From IMG/VR virus record IMGVR_UViG_3300021963_005690, positions 1-64,000 of that record: DNA of 64,000 bases; one strand, given 5' to 3'. The notes under the pieces are model-generated. The model did not search any database, was not told where the DNA came from, and saw nothing but the letters and a program-made list of their open reading frames with translations. Of this stretch, positions 53,360 to 62,607 are shown piece by piece; position 1 is the first letter of the stretch; each line of letters starts with the position of its first letter. The position numbers and the translations under genes are program-made. This DNA is from a virus.

Positions 53360-54460
53360 TTAAATATTTGGTAAATCATCATAGTTTAATGATTCTGACA
53401 TTACGCCTATAACGTAATTTGTTGATTCAGTTTCCTGCAATGCAGATTGTTTCTTACTGGTATCACTATGTTTAGTGAACCAGGGGATAGGTGTACTCTT
53501 TGGGGCAGGATTGTTATATCTTATTCCAATTTCTTTCAATGCACCTACAGCAGTATAATCAACAAAGTCTTTTAATACTGCGGCATTTAATCCAATAACC
53601 GGACCCATCTTAAACAAATAATCTGCCCAATCTTTTTCTTCTTTAATCACATCCATATAAAGTTGATAGACTTCACTTTCACACTCTGATTTAACTTGTG
53701 CAAAACGACTATCTTCTTTAACTACTTGATTGATAAGGTAGGCAGTCCAGCCTTTATGTAACAATTCATCTTGGAGAATTAAACTGATAATGTTGCCATT
53801 ACCAATAAAGATTTTGTTTTCAACCATTGCTAACGATGTAGCAAATGATACCATAAATCTAAATGCTTCTAATGCGTAACTGGCATGTAGTGCCATATAA
53901 ATTGCTTTGATATGTTCTTTTTCATTAACATTTTCATCCAACTCTTTACGACAATTTACTTTGTGTAATTCATCATAATATCTGCCAACACTACTTGCCA
54001 TGTCAACAATCTCTTTTGTGTCATGGATAGTATTGAATACATCTTTAGGTACGTTATAGATATTACGAATGATATGACTATAGCTACGACTATGAATGTT
54101 AGTTTCAAAGAATGACCAATTGTATATCAATGCTTCTAATTCAGGTAAACTTACTACTGGAGTAAACACTTGACTAGGTGCACGTCCTTGTAAACTATCT
54201 AATGCTGTTTGACGCAATAGGTTACTGGTAAAGATATGTTTTACTGCGTCACTTGCATCTTTGAAATCATTGGCATCCTTGGTTAGAGAAATTTCTTCTG
54301 GGACCCAAAAGAAACCACGGGCCGTTGTTTCAAAGTCTGCAATCTTTTTATATTTTACTTCTTCAAATCTTTGAATGGTTACGGGACCTTCCGGATCCAA
54401 AAACATTTTTCTATTCAAATAATCTGTCTTAGTGTGTAGGTTGTATTGTTGTTTACTCAT
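53360..54460 (-). CDS. nrdB: class Ia ribonucleotide reductase, beta subunit
   Basis: A 366-residue diiron-tyrosyl radical protein. The WSFFETNIHSRSYSHIIRN segment contains the ligands Glu and His and the radical Tyr in the standard E-x-x-H-x-x-x-Y spacing, and LILQDELLHKGW carries a later Glu/His pair. Length and sequence match phage and E. coli class Ia NrdB. The C-terminal tail (NYDDLPNI) fits the peptide that docks to NrdA. Part of the nrdA ... nrdB-grx unit. Confidence 0.95.
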   Translation of the reverse strand: MSKQQYNLHTKTDYLNRKMFLDPEGPVTIQRFEEVKYKKIADFETTARGFFWVPEEISLTKDANDFKDASDAVKHIFTSNLLRQTALDSLQGRAPSQVFTPVVSLPELEALIYNWSFFETNIHSRSYSHIIRNIYNVPKDVFNTIHDTKEIVDMASSVGRYYDELHKVNCRKELDENVNEKEHIKAIYMALHASYALEAFRFMVSFATSLAMVENKIFIGNGNIISLILQDELLHKGWTAYLINQVVKEDSRFAQVKSECESEVYQLYMDVIKEEKDWADYLFKMGPVIGLNAAVLKDFVDYTAVGALKEIGIRYNNPAPKSTPIPWFTKHSDTSKKQSALQETESTNYVIGVMSESLNYDDLPNI

Positions 54461-54492
54461 ATTTTCTTTCTTTTTATTCGTTCATTCGCCAT

Positions 54493-55182
54493 TTATTTTC
54501 TATCACCAAACAGTTGTAATAGATTTATAAACAGATTAATAAAGTCCATATATAGTGTTAATGCACCACGTACTTCTGCAACGTCATTAGCTTGTACACT
54601 TAGTTCTTCACGGATCTTTTGTGTGTCATATGCAGTTAATCCAAGAAAGATGATAATAGCTAATGCACTAATTACCATCTGCATAACTGTACTGCCAATA
54701 AAGATATTAACAATGCTGGCAATGATGATAGCAATCAATCCTACAATCATAAACTTACCAACACTATCTAAACTTTGTTTAGTAAAGTAGCCATAACCAC
54801 TCATAACACCAAATAAGATACCTGCACCCATAAATGCTGACACAATACTACCCATAGTGAATACCGCAAAGATTGTAGCAAAGCTTAATCCCATTAATGC
54901 GGCAAAGCCATGTAAACATAATTGTGCTATACTTTTACTTGGATTGTTAGCTAATACATAGCTAACACCAAAGATAGCTAATAGTGGTGAGAAAATCACA
55001 AGCCACTTTGTCCAGCCTGTAAAAAATAATTGTAGCAACTCTGGGCTAGTGCCTACAAAGTAACTGACAAACATTGATACAATAACAGCAATACTCATAT
55101 GTCCATAGACACGACCCATTGCTGAGTTAATTTCGCTGGCGGAACGATATGATATTCCATTTTGATAAGTTGTTTCAAACAT
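54493..55182 (-). CDS. BAX inhibitor-1 (YbhL/YccA) membrane protein
   Basis: A 229-residue protein with seven hydrophobic segments and the UPF0005 hallmarks MGRVYGHM near the start, a G-x-x-x-G-rich fifth segment and LTAYDTQKI near residue 183-191, ending with FINLFINLLQLFGDRK. The start at 55182 follows AAGGAGAAAACT. Bacterial homologues leak Ca2+/H+ or bind the FtsH protease; in a phage it may protect the membrane or FtsH-regulated products. Inserted between the two nrd genes. Confidence 0.88.
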   Translation of the reverse strand: MFETTYQNGISYRSASEINSAMGRVYGHMSIAVIVSMFVSYFVGTSPELLQLFFTGWTKWLVIFSPLLAIFGVSYVLANNPSKSIAQLCLHGFAALMGLSFATIFAVFTMGSIVSAFMGAGILFGVMSGYGYFTKQSLDSVGKFMIVGLIAIIIASIVNIFIGSTVMQMVISALAIIIFLGLTAYDTQKIREELSVQANDVAEVRGALTLYMDFINLFINLLQLFGDRK

Positions 55183-55192
55183 AGTTTTCTCC

Positions 55193-55843
55193 TTAAAATT
55201 TACCTGAAGCAAGTACAATCTTGCAAATGTGTTCTAATCTTTCTATATGCTCGTAAGCACGCCATGGGCTTGTGTCAATGGCAACTACACCGTGTCCTTT
55301 AATGCCTACAATATCATAAGCAATATTGCCGTCTTTATCTAACTGTAAATTCTTATGACACTTATCTGCTAATTCTTGACTGATGGGAGGAACATCACCT
55401 ACATTTGGTGCTACTTTAGTATAACGATTGAGTTCAGGGAATGAATCACATATTGTGTTTAAATCAATACCGGCATGCATTGCCGCAATACAATAAGTAG
55501 GGTGTAAATGAACTACAACTCTTACATCATTGGCGTGTTGTCCTAATTCTCGTTGTAAACCAAAGTGTAGTGGTATTTCTCCACTAGGTTTTAGTTTCTC
55601 ACTAATGTCTGTATATGCCAATTCTTTCCAAGAATAGTATGGTTTAGGAGGTTGGTCATAGTAGCCTTGTTCAATGCCAATCTTCTTAAATTGATCAGGT
55701 TGCATTGTCTGCTTACGCACACCACTGGGTGTGATGTAAAAATGGTCACGGTCATGATGGCGAATACTTACATTGCCGTCACGACTAGTAATCCAATTAC
55801 GCTTATAAGCGTCTACCATAATATCACAAATTGTTTCTAACAT
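55193..55843 (-). CDS. class II aldolase / AraD-like protein
   Basis: A 216-residue zinc enzyme of the ribulose-phosphate epimerase/fuculose aldolase family: catalytic Glu89 (PSGEIPLHFGL), zinc ligands His112 and His114 (VHLHPTYCIAAMHAG) and His184 (GIKGHG), and early RDGNVSIR. Members cleave or epimerise sugar phosphates; MtnB-like dehydratase activity is an alternative. The start at 55843 overlaps the nrdA stop (TAATG), so it is coupled to the reductase. Confidence 0.88.
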   Translation of the reverse strand: MLETICDIMVDAYKRNWITSRDGNVSIRHHDRDHFYITPSGVRKQTMQPDQFKKIGIEQGYYDQPPKPYYSWKELAYTDISEKLKPSGEIPLHFGLQRELGQHANDVRVVVHLHPTYCIAAMHAGIDLNTICDSFPELNRYTKVAPNVGDVPPISQELADKCHKNLQLDKDGNIAYDIVGIKGHGVVAIDTSPWRAYEHIERLEHICKIVLASGKF

Positions 55844-58164
55844 TATAATTTGCAGGCTAAGCAATCCTCTTCTTCATCTATATCATTAAAGCCACTAGGC
55901 AAATCTAATACAGTTTCATCTTGGCTCTTACTACCTGCTTTGTTAATCAAGCTATAGTAGAATGTTTTTAATCCCCACATATGTGCCTGCATCAAGTTCT
56001 TAGCAATCAATGTTGTTGGAACTTTACGTTCAGGGAAATGTGCAGGGTTATAGAATGTATTAGTTGATATTGATTGATCTACATAGGCTGCAATAACTGC
56101 CGCGGTCTTTAAATAACCATCACAATCTTTTTGATCCCACATCAATTGATATTTATGTTTCAATTTATGATATTCGGGAACAACTTGCACAAAACTTCCT
56201 GCTTTACTTTCTTTTACTGATATCAAACTCATTGGCATTTCAATGCCATTAGTACTGTTGATAACTACTGAACTAGATTCTACAGGAGCCACAGCCATTT
56301 GTGTAGCATTACGGACACCATAACTACGCATCATAGCACGTAATCCTTCCCAGTTAAGTTCTGGATCAAAGTTAGTTAATTCGTTTACACCATTGGCACG
56401 TAATTCCCAAGGAAAGATACCTTGCCCATAACGTGTTTTATCGCTATGTTCGCAACGACCACGTTCTTGTGCTAGTTCTACACTTGCTTCAGTTAAGTAG
56501 AAGGATAGATGTTCCATCCACGTCTTGACTTCAGCCAGGGAATCTTTTTCTCCGTATCTGAGACTTCGTTTGGCGTGCCAGTATGCAAGATTAGTAATTC
56601 CAATTCCGAGAGGTCTGATTTCATCGTTTGATAGTTTAGACTGAATGGATAGAAAGTCTTGATAGTCAAGAATGTTATTGAGGCTACGATGCAATATGCG
56701 ACAAGCACGGCGCATATCTTCTGGGTTACGGAACGCACCCCAATTGATACTGCCCAATGTGCAAAGAGCGATACGACCATCGCTGTCATCCAGACGTTTA
56801 AAGGATTTAGTAGGTAAAAGAATTTCACAGCATAAGTTACTCTGGTAAATTGTATGATATTCAGGATCAAATGGTCCTTGATTCATAACATTGTCAACGA
56901 ACACTAAGTAGATACGACCTGTATCTGTTCGTTCTTTAAGAATGCCCGACTTGAATACTTCTTCAGCACTCATTGTTTTCTTTCTTAAGTCTTTACGTTT
57001 TTCATATTTAATGTATAATTCTTCAAACAATTCAGTATTTGAATAGAAAGCTTGGTAAAGATCAGGAACTTCATTAGGATCAAAGAAGGTTATTTGTTCT
57101 TTGTTTTTAAATCTTCTCCAGAAGAATGCACTAAGAACAACCCCATAGTCCATGAACCTGACACGTGTTTCGTCGGTTCCTTGATTGTTTTTAAGTACGA
57201 TAAGATCATCAAACTGATGATGCCAAATGGGATAAAATACAGTAGCACTTGCATTACGAATACCTCCTTGACTGCAACTTCTTAAGTCACCGAACCATTT
57301 CTTTAAGAACGGAATCATGCCGGTGTGCATAATCTCGCCACCACGAATAGGACTGCCTAATGGTCGTAGTCTACCAATTTCTAAGCCTATGCCAGCACGT
57401 TTGCTAGCATACTTTGCCATCATCTCACCAGAAGCAAATATGCTATCCAGATCGTCGTCACTGCGGATAAGTACGCAACTACTAAACTGTTTAGTAGGAG
57501 TCCCAAGACCAGCGAGAACAGGAGTAGCAAGAGTGAACAACCCATCACTGGCTGCATTGTAATATTCTTTAATATAACGCATACGGGCGTTATTAGGTTC
57601 TTCTTTATGAAAAACTGTAGCGGCTGCAACCATGTATCTAATTTGAGGTGTTTCATATGTTTGTTTTGTTGAACGATTACGAACAAGATATTTTTCAATT
57701 AATTGCTCAATGGCGGCATAACTATATTGTTCATCTTTAGAATGGTCAAGCATGTCATCCATCTTGTTCCAATCATCTTCACTATACCATTCTAGTAGTT
57801 CTGGCGTATATAATCCTGTAGCTACATTAGTTACTACAATATCATAAAGACGGGGAGGTTCATAGTTGCCGTATACTGATTTTCTCAACATAGATAAACG
57901 TTGTTTACCTGCTACATATTGATAGTTTGTATGTCCTACATCTGGATTGTTTTCTACGTCAATCAAGTCAACTACAGCACGTAACGTAATTTCATCTATC
58001 TCTTTTGTGGTTATTCCATCATAGAAATGTAGTTGACTTTTAATTTCCACCATCGATGGACTAACATCTGCTATTCCTTTGCACACTGTAGCAACCTGTG
58101 CTTGCCATTTTTCTATCATTAATGGTTCTTTTTTCCCACTTCGTTTAATAATACTAATATTCAT
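55843..58164 (-). CDS. nrdA: class Ia ribonucleotide reductase, alpha subunit
   Basis: A 773-residue large subunit. Active-site features are present: Cys230 (FSSCVLI), the N-L-C-C-E radical-site loop, IALCTLGSINWGAF with the partner cysteine, a Tyr-Tyr pair (KTFYYSL) for radical transfer, and CLACKL at the end for re-reduction by glutaredoxin. An N-terminal ATP-cone-like region (MNISIIKRSGKKEP) is present. It makes dNDPs with NrdB. GIY-YIG 58168 sits 4 bases before its start. Confidence 0.96.
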   Translation of the reverse strand: MNISIIKRSGKKEPLMIEKWQAQVATVCKGIADVSPSMVEIKSQLHFYDGITTKEIDEITLRAVVDLIDVENNPDVGHTNYQYVAGKQRLSMLRKSVYGNYEPPRLYDIVVTNVATGLYTPELLEWYSEDDWNKMDDMLDHSKDEQYSYAAIEQLIEKYLVRNRSTKQTYETPQIRYMVAAATVFHKEEPNNARMRYIKEYYNAASDGLFTLATPVLAGLGTPTKQFSSCVLIRSDDDLDSIFASGEMMAKYASKRAGIGLEIGRLRPLGSPIRGGEIMHTGMIPFLKKWFGDLRSCSQGGIRNASATVFYPIWHHQFDDLIVLKNNQGTDETRVRFMDYGVVLSAFFWRRFKNKEQITFFDPNEVPDLYQAFYSNTELFEELYIKYEKRKDLRKKTMSAEEVFKSGILKERTDTGRIYLVFVDNVMNQGPFDPEYHTIYQSNLCCEILLPTKSFKRLDDSDGRIALCTLGSINWGAFRNPEDMRRACRILHRSLNNILDYQDFLSIQSKLSNDEIRPLGIGITNLAYWHAKRSLRYGEKDSLAEVKTWMEHLSFYLTEASVELAQERGRCEHSDKTRYGQGIFPWELRANGVNELTNFDPELNWEGLRAMMRSYGVRNATQMAVAPVESSSVVINSTNGIEMPMSLISVKESKAGSFVQVVPEYHKLKHKYQLMWDQKDCDGYLKTAAVIAAYVDQSISTNTFYNPAHFPERKVPTTLIAKNLMQAHMWGLKTFYYSLINKAGSKSQDETVLDLPSGFNDIDEEEDCLACKL

Positions 58165-58167
58165 TTA

Positions 58168-58806
58168 TTACCTTTTATTTTTATTTTGACATTTTCCGTT
58201 AAGATGCCATCTATTAAACATACCAATACTTGCTAATATGCCACAGGCGTCACATTTTTTCTTTGAGAGTTTTTTACCATAGTTAGGATTATTTTCTCCT
58301 GTTTTACCATACATTGGGTTTTTTGATCCTGATTGATCAAAATTTATTCGTTTAACTCCTACTTTTGATAACTTTATAGCATCTCTACTTTCGGAAGTAT
58401 GCTTATAGCCATATGCCGGATGTTCTTCTCTTTTTTTACCATGCATGGGATTGTGTTCTCCGGTCATGTCTGGTCGTTTTTTACCATATGCATGGTGTTT
58501 TTCTTTTGTTCTTCCAAACATACCATTTTGTTTTCCAATCAAACGAACACCATCTCCTCCATTAGTTTTATTTCTTAAAATTCCCGTACCCAAATCTATC
58601 CTACCATATGTTTTTATTAAATTAATTTCATGTTCCTTTGCTTCGGTATCAGTTAAATTTTCTTGTAATATAACAATACGTGATATATCTGTTGGTTTGC
58701 CTATTTCATTTTTAGCTTTTGTCCAAGCCCTTTTATCCTTACCCTTACCTATATAGTAAGGGGTACCATCTTCTCGTAAATACGCATAAACATAAAACTG
58801 ATTCAT
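58168..58806 (-). CDS. GIY-YIG homing endonuclease with many NUMOD3 repeats
   Basis: A 212-residue protein: FYVYAYLREDGTPYYIGKGKDKRAW (complete GIY-YIG core), then about six NUMOD3-type repeats (NGMFGR, HHAYGK, NPMHGK, HPAYGY, NPMYGK, NPNYGK) that bind DNA in the minor groove, and a C-terminal zinc finger. Free-standing, lodged at the 5' side of nrdA. Confidence 0.9.
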   Translation of the reverse strand: MNQFYVYAYLREDGTPYYIGKGKDKRAWTKAKNEIGKPTDISRIVILQENLTDTEAKEHEINLIKTYGRIDLGTGILRNKTNGGDGVRLIGKQNGMFGRTKEKHHAYGKKRPDMTGEHNPMHGKKREEHPAYGYKHTSESRDAIKLSKVGVKRINFDQSGSKNPMYGKTGENNPNYGKKLSKKKCDACGILASIGMFNRWHLNGKCQNKNKR

Positions 58807-59237
58807 CTTATTTTTTCTTTCAATGAGTCTATACTTATTCGGGTTGATAGCGTAAAATCTGTTGTTTTATTGGTTTGTACAGTGTTAGGCCAATAATTAA
58901 GTACATAGGTATCATATACTATAACTAATGAAACATCATCTCCTTGAGAATCAGTAGCTAACACAAACTCTATATCAGTAATATCCATTAATAGTAGAGT
59001 ATAACACATTCCTAGACCTCTTGCAAGCGTACAATAGGTGTTTTCTACCAAAAGTTCCCAAGGACCGGGCCATGTGGGTAAATCAATTGGATGTAAATAA
59101 TGGTTAACTAATGGGGCACGTTGCCACCATTTGTCTATTTCTACACATTGTTGATCTAAATCAAAATCTTTGATTTGATTGCGTAAATTATACCAGCTTT
59201 GTAATCTATTGTCGTAAGACGATTGAAATGAGTTCAT
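58803..59237 (-). CDS. conserved T4-like phage protein, unknown
   Basis: A 144-residue Trp/Leu/Asp-rich protein: LQSWYNLRNQIKDFDLDQQCVEIDKWWQRAPLVNHYLHP and YCTLARGLGMCYTLLLMDI. I recognise the pattern from T4-like marine phage hypotheticals, where it sits near nrd genes. No activity known. Overlaps the GIY-YIG start by 4 bases. Confidence 0.75.
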   Translation of the reverse strand: MNSFQSSYDNRLQSWYNLRNQIKDFDLDQQCVEIDKWWQRAPLVNHYLHPIDLPTWPGPWELLVENTYCTLARGLGMCYTLLLMDITDIEFVLATDSQGDDVSLVIVYDTYVLNYWPNTVQTNKTTDFTLSTRISIDSLKEKIR

Positions 59238-59248
59238 TAGATAACTAC

Positions 59249-60025
59249 TTATCTATTTTCAATATTAGCTAGCGTTTTCCTTGTTTTAGTCATATCAGCA
59301 CATGTGTATTTCTGATAATTGTTTTTCAATATCTCTGGAATCGGAATTTCAACTACTTTAACATTGAAAGTGTTTGCTATATCCAAGAAACTCATAGGTT
59401 TCCCACTACCTACATTAAATATCCCGGATTCTTTCACATTTAAAAACTTTAAGTGAATATCTATTACATCTTCTACAGGAACAAAATCTCTCTTATGTTC
59501 TGCACTATTTTCAAATACACTAATTTCCCCCGTCTTTGATTGCTGATAAAACTGACTGAAGGGGCTTGCTTGTTTATCTTTGTGCTCTTCTCCTATACCA
59601 TTTAATGCATATACATTAAAGTATCTAAATCCTTGTACTATACTTCCTGTAGGATGTTTTTCTACATATCTCTCAAATAAATACTTGCTCCAGGCATAAG
59701 GATTTCTTGGATCAACTGGAGCAGTTTCAGTAAAATCTGTACCCAATCCATACACACTTGCACTACTAGAATATTGCATATTAACTCCAAATGTTTTACA
59801 TTCTTCATATAAGTCTATGCTAAACTCTGTGTTCTGTCTAAGTATCTTATCAATATCACGTTCGGTTGTGCTACTGATTCCACCCATATGAATTACCCAA
59901 TTAAAATCTATTACACTAGGTCTAATGCCATCCGACCACTCATATGTAGTAACATCATGCTCTGCTAGTGCTTTAAGCATATAACTGCCTATAAAGCCTT
60001 TATGCCCTGTTAATAATATTTTCAT
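59249..60025 (-). CDS. NAD(P)-dependent sugar-nucleotide epimerase (HldD-like)
   Basis: A 258-residue short-chain epimerase: TGHKGFIGS (G7, G10, G13) for NAD(P), SSSASVYG with the catalytic Ser, YAWSK (Tyr110, Lys114), and FRYFNVYALNGIGEEHKDKQASP, which is the ADP-heptose epimerase-like segment (Y-F-N-V-Y-G-x-x-E-x-H-K-x-x-x-A-S). HldD converts ADP-D,D-heptose to the L,D form. It lies at the end of a five-gene sugar cassette with two HldE-like enzymes, a HAD phosphatase and a cupin. Confidence 0.85.
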   Translation of the reverse strand: MKILLTGHKGFIGSYMLKALAEHDVTTYEWSDGIRPSVIDFNWVIHMGGISSTTERDIDKILRQNTEFSIDLYEECKTFGVNMQYSSSASVYGLGTDFTETAPVDPRNPYAWSKYLFERYVEKHPTGSIVQGFRYFNVYALNGIGEEHKDKQASPFSQFYQQSKTGEISVFENSAEHKRDFVPVEDVIDIHLKFLNVKESGIFNVGSGKPMSFLDIANTFNVKVVEIPIPEILKNNYQKYTCADMTKTRKTLANIENR

Positions 60026-60315
60026 TTAAAATATGTACCTACGTTAAATGCTTTATCATCAATCCAAATATCATATGCAGGCTTACCCGACTTAGCAGTT
60101 GTATACTTTACACCCCAATCAGCTAATTGCATTAATGTAAGGTTATCCCAATTTTTTCCACTATTAGCACCACGTGCTGTCCAATAATGTATCTCATTAC
60201 CAGCATCATATAACATATTAAAATGTTGTATACGTGATAGATAAGGTTCAGCATTAGCATAATCACCATTGGTTGTAGTACATATTGTACCATCTATATC
60301 TACAATATATTTCAT
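60022..60315 (-). CDS. HAD phosphatase, sugar-phosphate type
   Basis: A 97-residue minimal HAD enzyme: DIDGTIC (Asp6, Asp8), YWTARG for motif II, and IWIDDKAFN for the last acids. No cap domain. Similar small enzymes sit in capsule and heptose clusters and remove a phosphate; here it could replace GmhB (heptose-1,7-bisphosphate phosphatase). Coupled by ATGA to both neighbours. Confidence 0.75.
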   Translation of the reverse strand: MKYIVDIDGTICTTTNGDYANAEPYLSRIQHFNMLYDAGNEIHYWTARGANSGKNWDNLTLMQLADWGVKYTTAKSGKPAYDIWIDDKAFNVGTYFK

Positions 60316-60668
60316 TTTTGACTATCTCCGGGTAGTATTCTATAATTATCTTCTACACTATCGGGTGTACTAACTTCACAAATCACACCCTCTTCAATAC
60401 ATATTAACTGATGCGGTAATAATGGTGGGTTATGCCATGTATCACCCTTCTCTAATATATGTTCGTATTGTGTTGCGTTTGCTGTATTGATACATATAAC
60501 TTTGAACTTACCGGATACAACATGCCAAGTTTCATCTTTGATTGCATGAAAGTGCATACTAAATTTAGAGCCAGTATTAAAGTGCAACATCTTTCCGCAA
60601 TATTTATCATTGGTAGCCCAGATATTTTCTGCTCCCCAACCCTTCTCTACAAATCCTTCAAGTCGCAT
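60312..60668 (-). CDS. cupin-fold sugar protein
   Basis: A 118-residue single-domain cupin: FSMHFHAIKDETWHVVSGKF (His, His, Glu metal motif) and GDTWHNPPLLPHQLICIEEG (second His). Similar to the isomerase domain of mannose-phosphate enzymes and small sugar-phosphate cupins. Its cassette neighbours suggest a sugar-phosphate substrate. Overlaps the HldE1-like gene by 11 bases. Confidence 0.75.
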   Translation of the reverse strand: MRLEGFVEKGWGAENIWATNDKYCGKMLHFNTGSKFSMHFHAIKDETWHVVSGKFKVICINTANATQYEHILEKGDTWHNPPLLPHQLICIEEGVICEVSTPDSVEDNYRILPGDSQK

Positions 60669-61413
60669 TTATTTCCTTTAATGTAGGTGCATATACACCA
60701 ATGTGCTGTACTGTAATAGAACTAGCTTTAATAGCAAAAGATATTGCTTGTTCCATATCTTTTGTTGTTAAATATCCATAAGTCAATGCTGATAAGAATG
60801 TGTCTCCTGCACCGCACACATCAAATGCATCTACTTTAGGCACGTTGAATGTTTTGTTATTATATGATACACTACTGCCACCATGGGTGATTACCATGTT
60901 AGAACAATCACTAGTTCTGCTATTATACTCTGTTTCATTGATCTTTACTATACATCCTTCAAACAGTTTTAAATCACGTTTCTTTGTATCAACAAAGATA
61001 GGACCATTATACTGTTGTCTAATGCCAATAATCAATTCTTCTGTAACAAAGCCTTTAGCATAATCAGAAATAACTATAGCATCACTATCAGTTATAAATT
61101 CTAATATATAGTCTAATTTGCAAGGATGAGATTTCACATCGTCATCAATACGCATTAGTTGTTGTTTAGATTTTACATCTATTAAGCGTTTCTTTTTAGA
61201 CGGGTCACCTAAGAAAGATGAAACAGTCAATCCCAATGCTAATAGATTTTCTTTTACATTGCTACCCATGCCTGATTTGATATCAGTATGTTTAGGAACA
61301 AAAACGGGTACAGGAGCTTCTGGGCTAATTCTATCTACTGTACCATATTGATATTCATCAATGCAAGTGTCGCCTATTAATGTAATTTTCAATTGTTTTT
61401 GTTGTTGATTCAT
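60658..61413 (-). CDS. PfkB-type sugar kinase (HldE N-domain-like)
   Basis: A 251-residue carbohydrate kinase resembling the N-terminal domain of HldE/RfaE: GDTCIDEYQYGTVDRISPEAPVPVF (R-I-S-P-E-A-P-V-P is the RfaE1 hallmark), ISDYAKGFV and the anion hole FDVCGAGDTFLSALTYG with catalytic Asp. It is somewhat shorter than E. coli HldE1 (about 318 residues). It phosphorylates heptose-7-phosphate at C1. Overlaps the adenylyltransferase gene by 56 bases; in E. coli these two are one fused protein. Confidence 0.87.
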   Translation of the reverse strand: MNQQQKQLKITLIGDTCIDEYQYGTVDRISPEAPVPVFVPKHTDIKSGMGSNVKENLLALGLTVSSFLGDPSKKKRLIDVKSKQQLMRIDDDVKSHPCKLDYILEFITDSDAIVISDYAKGFVTEELIIGIRQQYNGPIFVDTKKRDLKLFEGCIVKINETEYNSRTSDCSNMVITHGGSSVSYNNKTFNVPKVDAFDVCGAGDTFLSALTYGYLTTKDMEQAISFAIKASSITVQHIGVYAPTLKEINAT

Positions 61414-61765
61414 CTATCGTTCTATCAAAGAATACTAACTCTTTAGCATACTCTGACCCTATTACTGTTTTATCTTTCCAATCACTGCCAACTAGCATTA
61501 TGTCTGGACTGTATTGTTCAATTATGTTTTCTAATTCAAAATCTGTATTAAAAACTAATACTTTATCAACAGCTTTTAAGTTACTAAGTAATGCTATTCT
61601 ATTATCTATTTTATTGAATGGTCTATCACTGCCTTTTTTCTCTGTTACTCTGTTATCGGAATCAATTGCTACTACAAGATATGTACCTAAACTCTTTGCA
61701 TAGTTTAATAGTTCCAAATGGCCTATATGCAATATATCAAATGTCCCGTTAACAAAAACTTTCAT
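61358..61765 (-). CDS. HldE C-domain-like cytidylyl/adenylyltransferase
   Basis: A 135-residue nucleotidyltransferase: VNGTFDILHIGHLELL (HIGH at 13-16) and AIDSDNRVTEKKGSDRPFN, the RfaE2 signature; a later VGSDWKDKT. It attaches AMP to heptose-1-phosphate to form ADP-heptose. Separate from the kinase, unlike the fused host enzyme. Confidence 0.88.
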   Translation of the reverse strand: MKVFVNGTFDILHIGHLELLNYAKSLGTYLVVAIDSDNRVTEKKGSDRPFNKIDNRIALLSNLKAVDKVLVFNTDFELENIIEQYSPDIMLVGSDWKDKTVIGSEYAKELVFFDRTIDESTTKTIENYINRRHLH

Positions 61766-62553
61766 AGTCCCAATGATTTACGAATATTTGTTGCACTTAT
61801 GGCATGTATTTTGTCATCAAATGTTTCTTGTTCAATCTTATATCCAACATCACGTCCATATGTAATATTCACAATGTTTGGCACAACTTGAATCTCATAT
61901 TGACCTTGATATAATGGATCTAAATCACGTTTAATAAATGATTTGACTTTTTCAATTTCAAATGGGTTACTTCCTTGCCAACCTTGACAGTCCCGTATTT
62001 GAATAACAACCTGTCCTGTCTTATTTATAGCACGTTCAAACAATGCACTATGACCATCATGCCATGGTTGCCACCGTCCTAGCATTTGCACCGTTTCTTT
62101 TTTCCAATCAAAAATAGGTCTGCGTCTATTGTCATATAGATGTGCAAATATAAACTCACTCCATTTTTCTGAGTTTTGTTCGGTGATACGGAAATCATAT
62201 ACTTCTGGTGGAATGAATGCTTTGTTAGTATCTTCATAGCGACCCTCTTTTATTGTATCTACCCAAATAGTCCAATCAGCTTTGAAGTTATTACGCATCT
62301 CAACTAGTGGTGCAACAAAGTCACATATAACGTAATCAACATCAGTCATTGCATCTGCTAGTTCACGCATACGCAAACTTTGACGTATACGTCCTTCTTT
62401 GCTGAAATCCCAATCATTATATTTTTTACGAACATCATCTGCGTTTAGCCAAGCTACACGTTTATTAGCTGTTTGTAAGTGACCGAGTAAGTGTTGTGCC
62501 AGATAAGTTTTGCCTGAGCCTGGCAGACCCATAATTAGAATACGTTGTGTCAT
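61762..62553 (-). CDS. APS kinase-like / nucleotidyltransferase fusion
   Basis: A 263-residue two-domain protein. Residues 1-130: P-loop GLPGSGKT (9-16), WLNADDVRKKYNDWDFS and a D-F-V-A-P segment, as in adenylylsulfate kinase. Residues ~155-263: QMLGRWQPWHDGHSALFERA (HDGH in place of HxGH), IQIRDCQGWQGSNPFEIEKV and a final ISATNIR, as in NadM/NMN adenylyltransferases. The fusion is known to me from phages. It could make PAPS, NAD precursors or another activated nucleotide. First gene of the sugar cassette, coupled to the HldE2-like gene. Confidence 0.82.
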   Translation of the reverse strand: MTQRILIMGLPGSGKTYLAQHLLGHLQTANKRVAWLNADDVRKKYNDWDFSKEGRIRQSLRMRELADAMTDVDYVICDFVAPLVEMRNNFKADWTIWVDTIKEGRYEDTNKAFIPPEVYDFRITEQNSEKWSEFIFAHLYDNRRRPIFDWKKETVQMLGRWQPWHDGHSALFERAINKTGQVVIQIRDCQGWQGSNPFEIEKVKSFIKRDLDPLYQGQYEIQVVPNIVNITYGRDVGYKIEQETFDDKIHAISATNIRKSLGL

Positions 62554-62574
62554 GTTTATCTCCTGATATAAAAA

Positions 62575-62582
62575 TATTTATA
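62575..62582 (-). promoter_or_regulatory. T4-type late promoter
   Basis: Minus strand perfect TATAAATA, 21 bases before ATG 62553; the leader contains AGGAGATAAAC. Drives the heptose-type cassette. Confidence 0.75.
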
Positions 62583-62607
62583 GTAGAGATATATTACCCG
62601 TTTATTT

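Noticed and set aside
53360-58164. Intron or intein in the nrd genes
   Set aside because: Both nrdA and nrdB read through at normal length with all active-site motifs; the mobile endonucleases nearby are free-standing.
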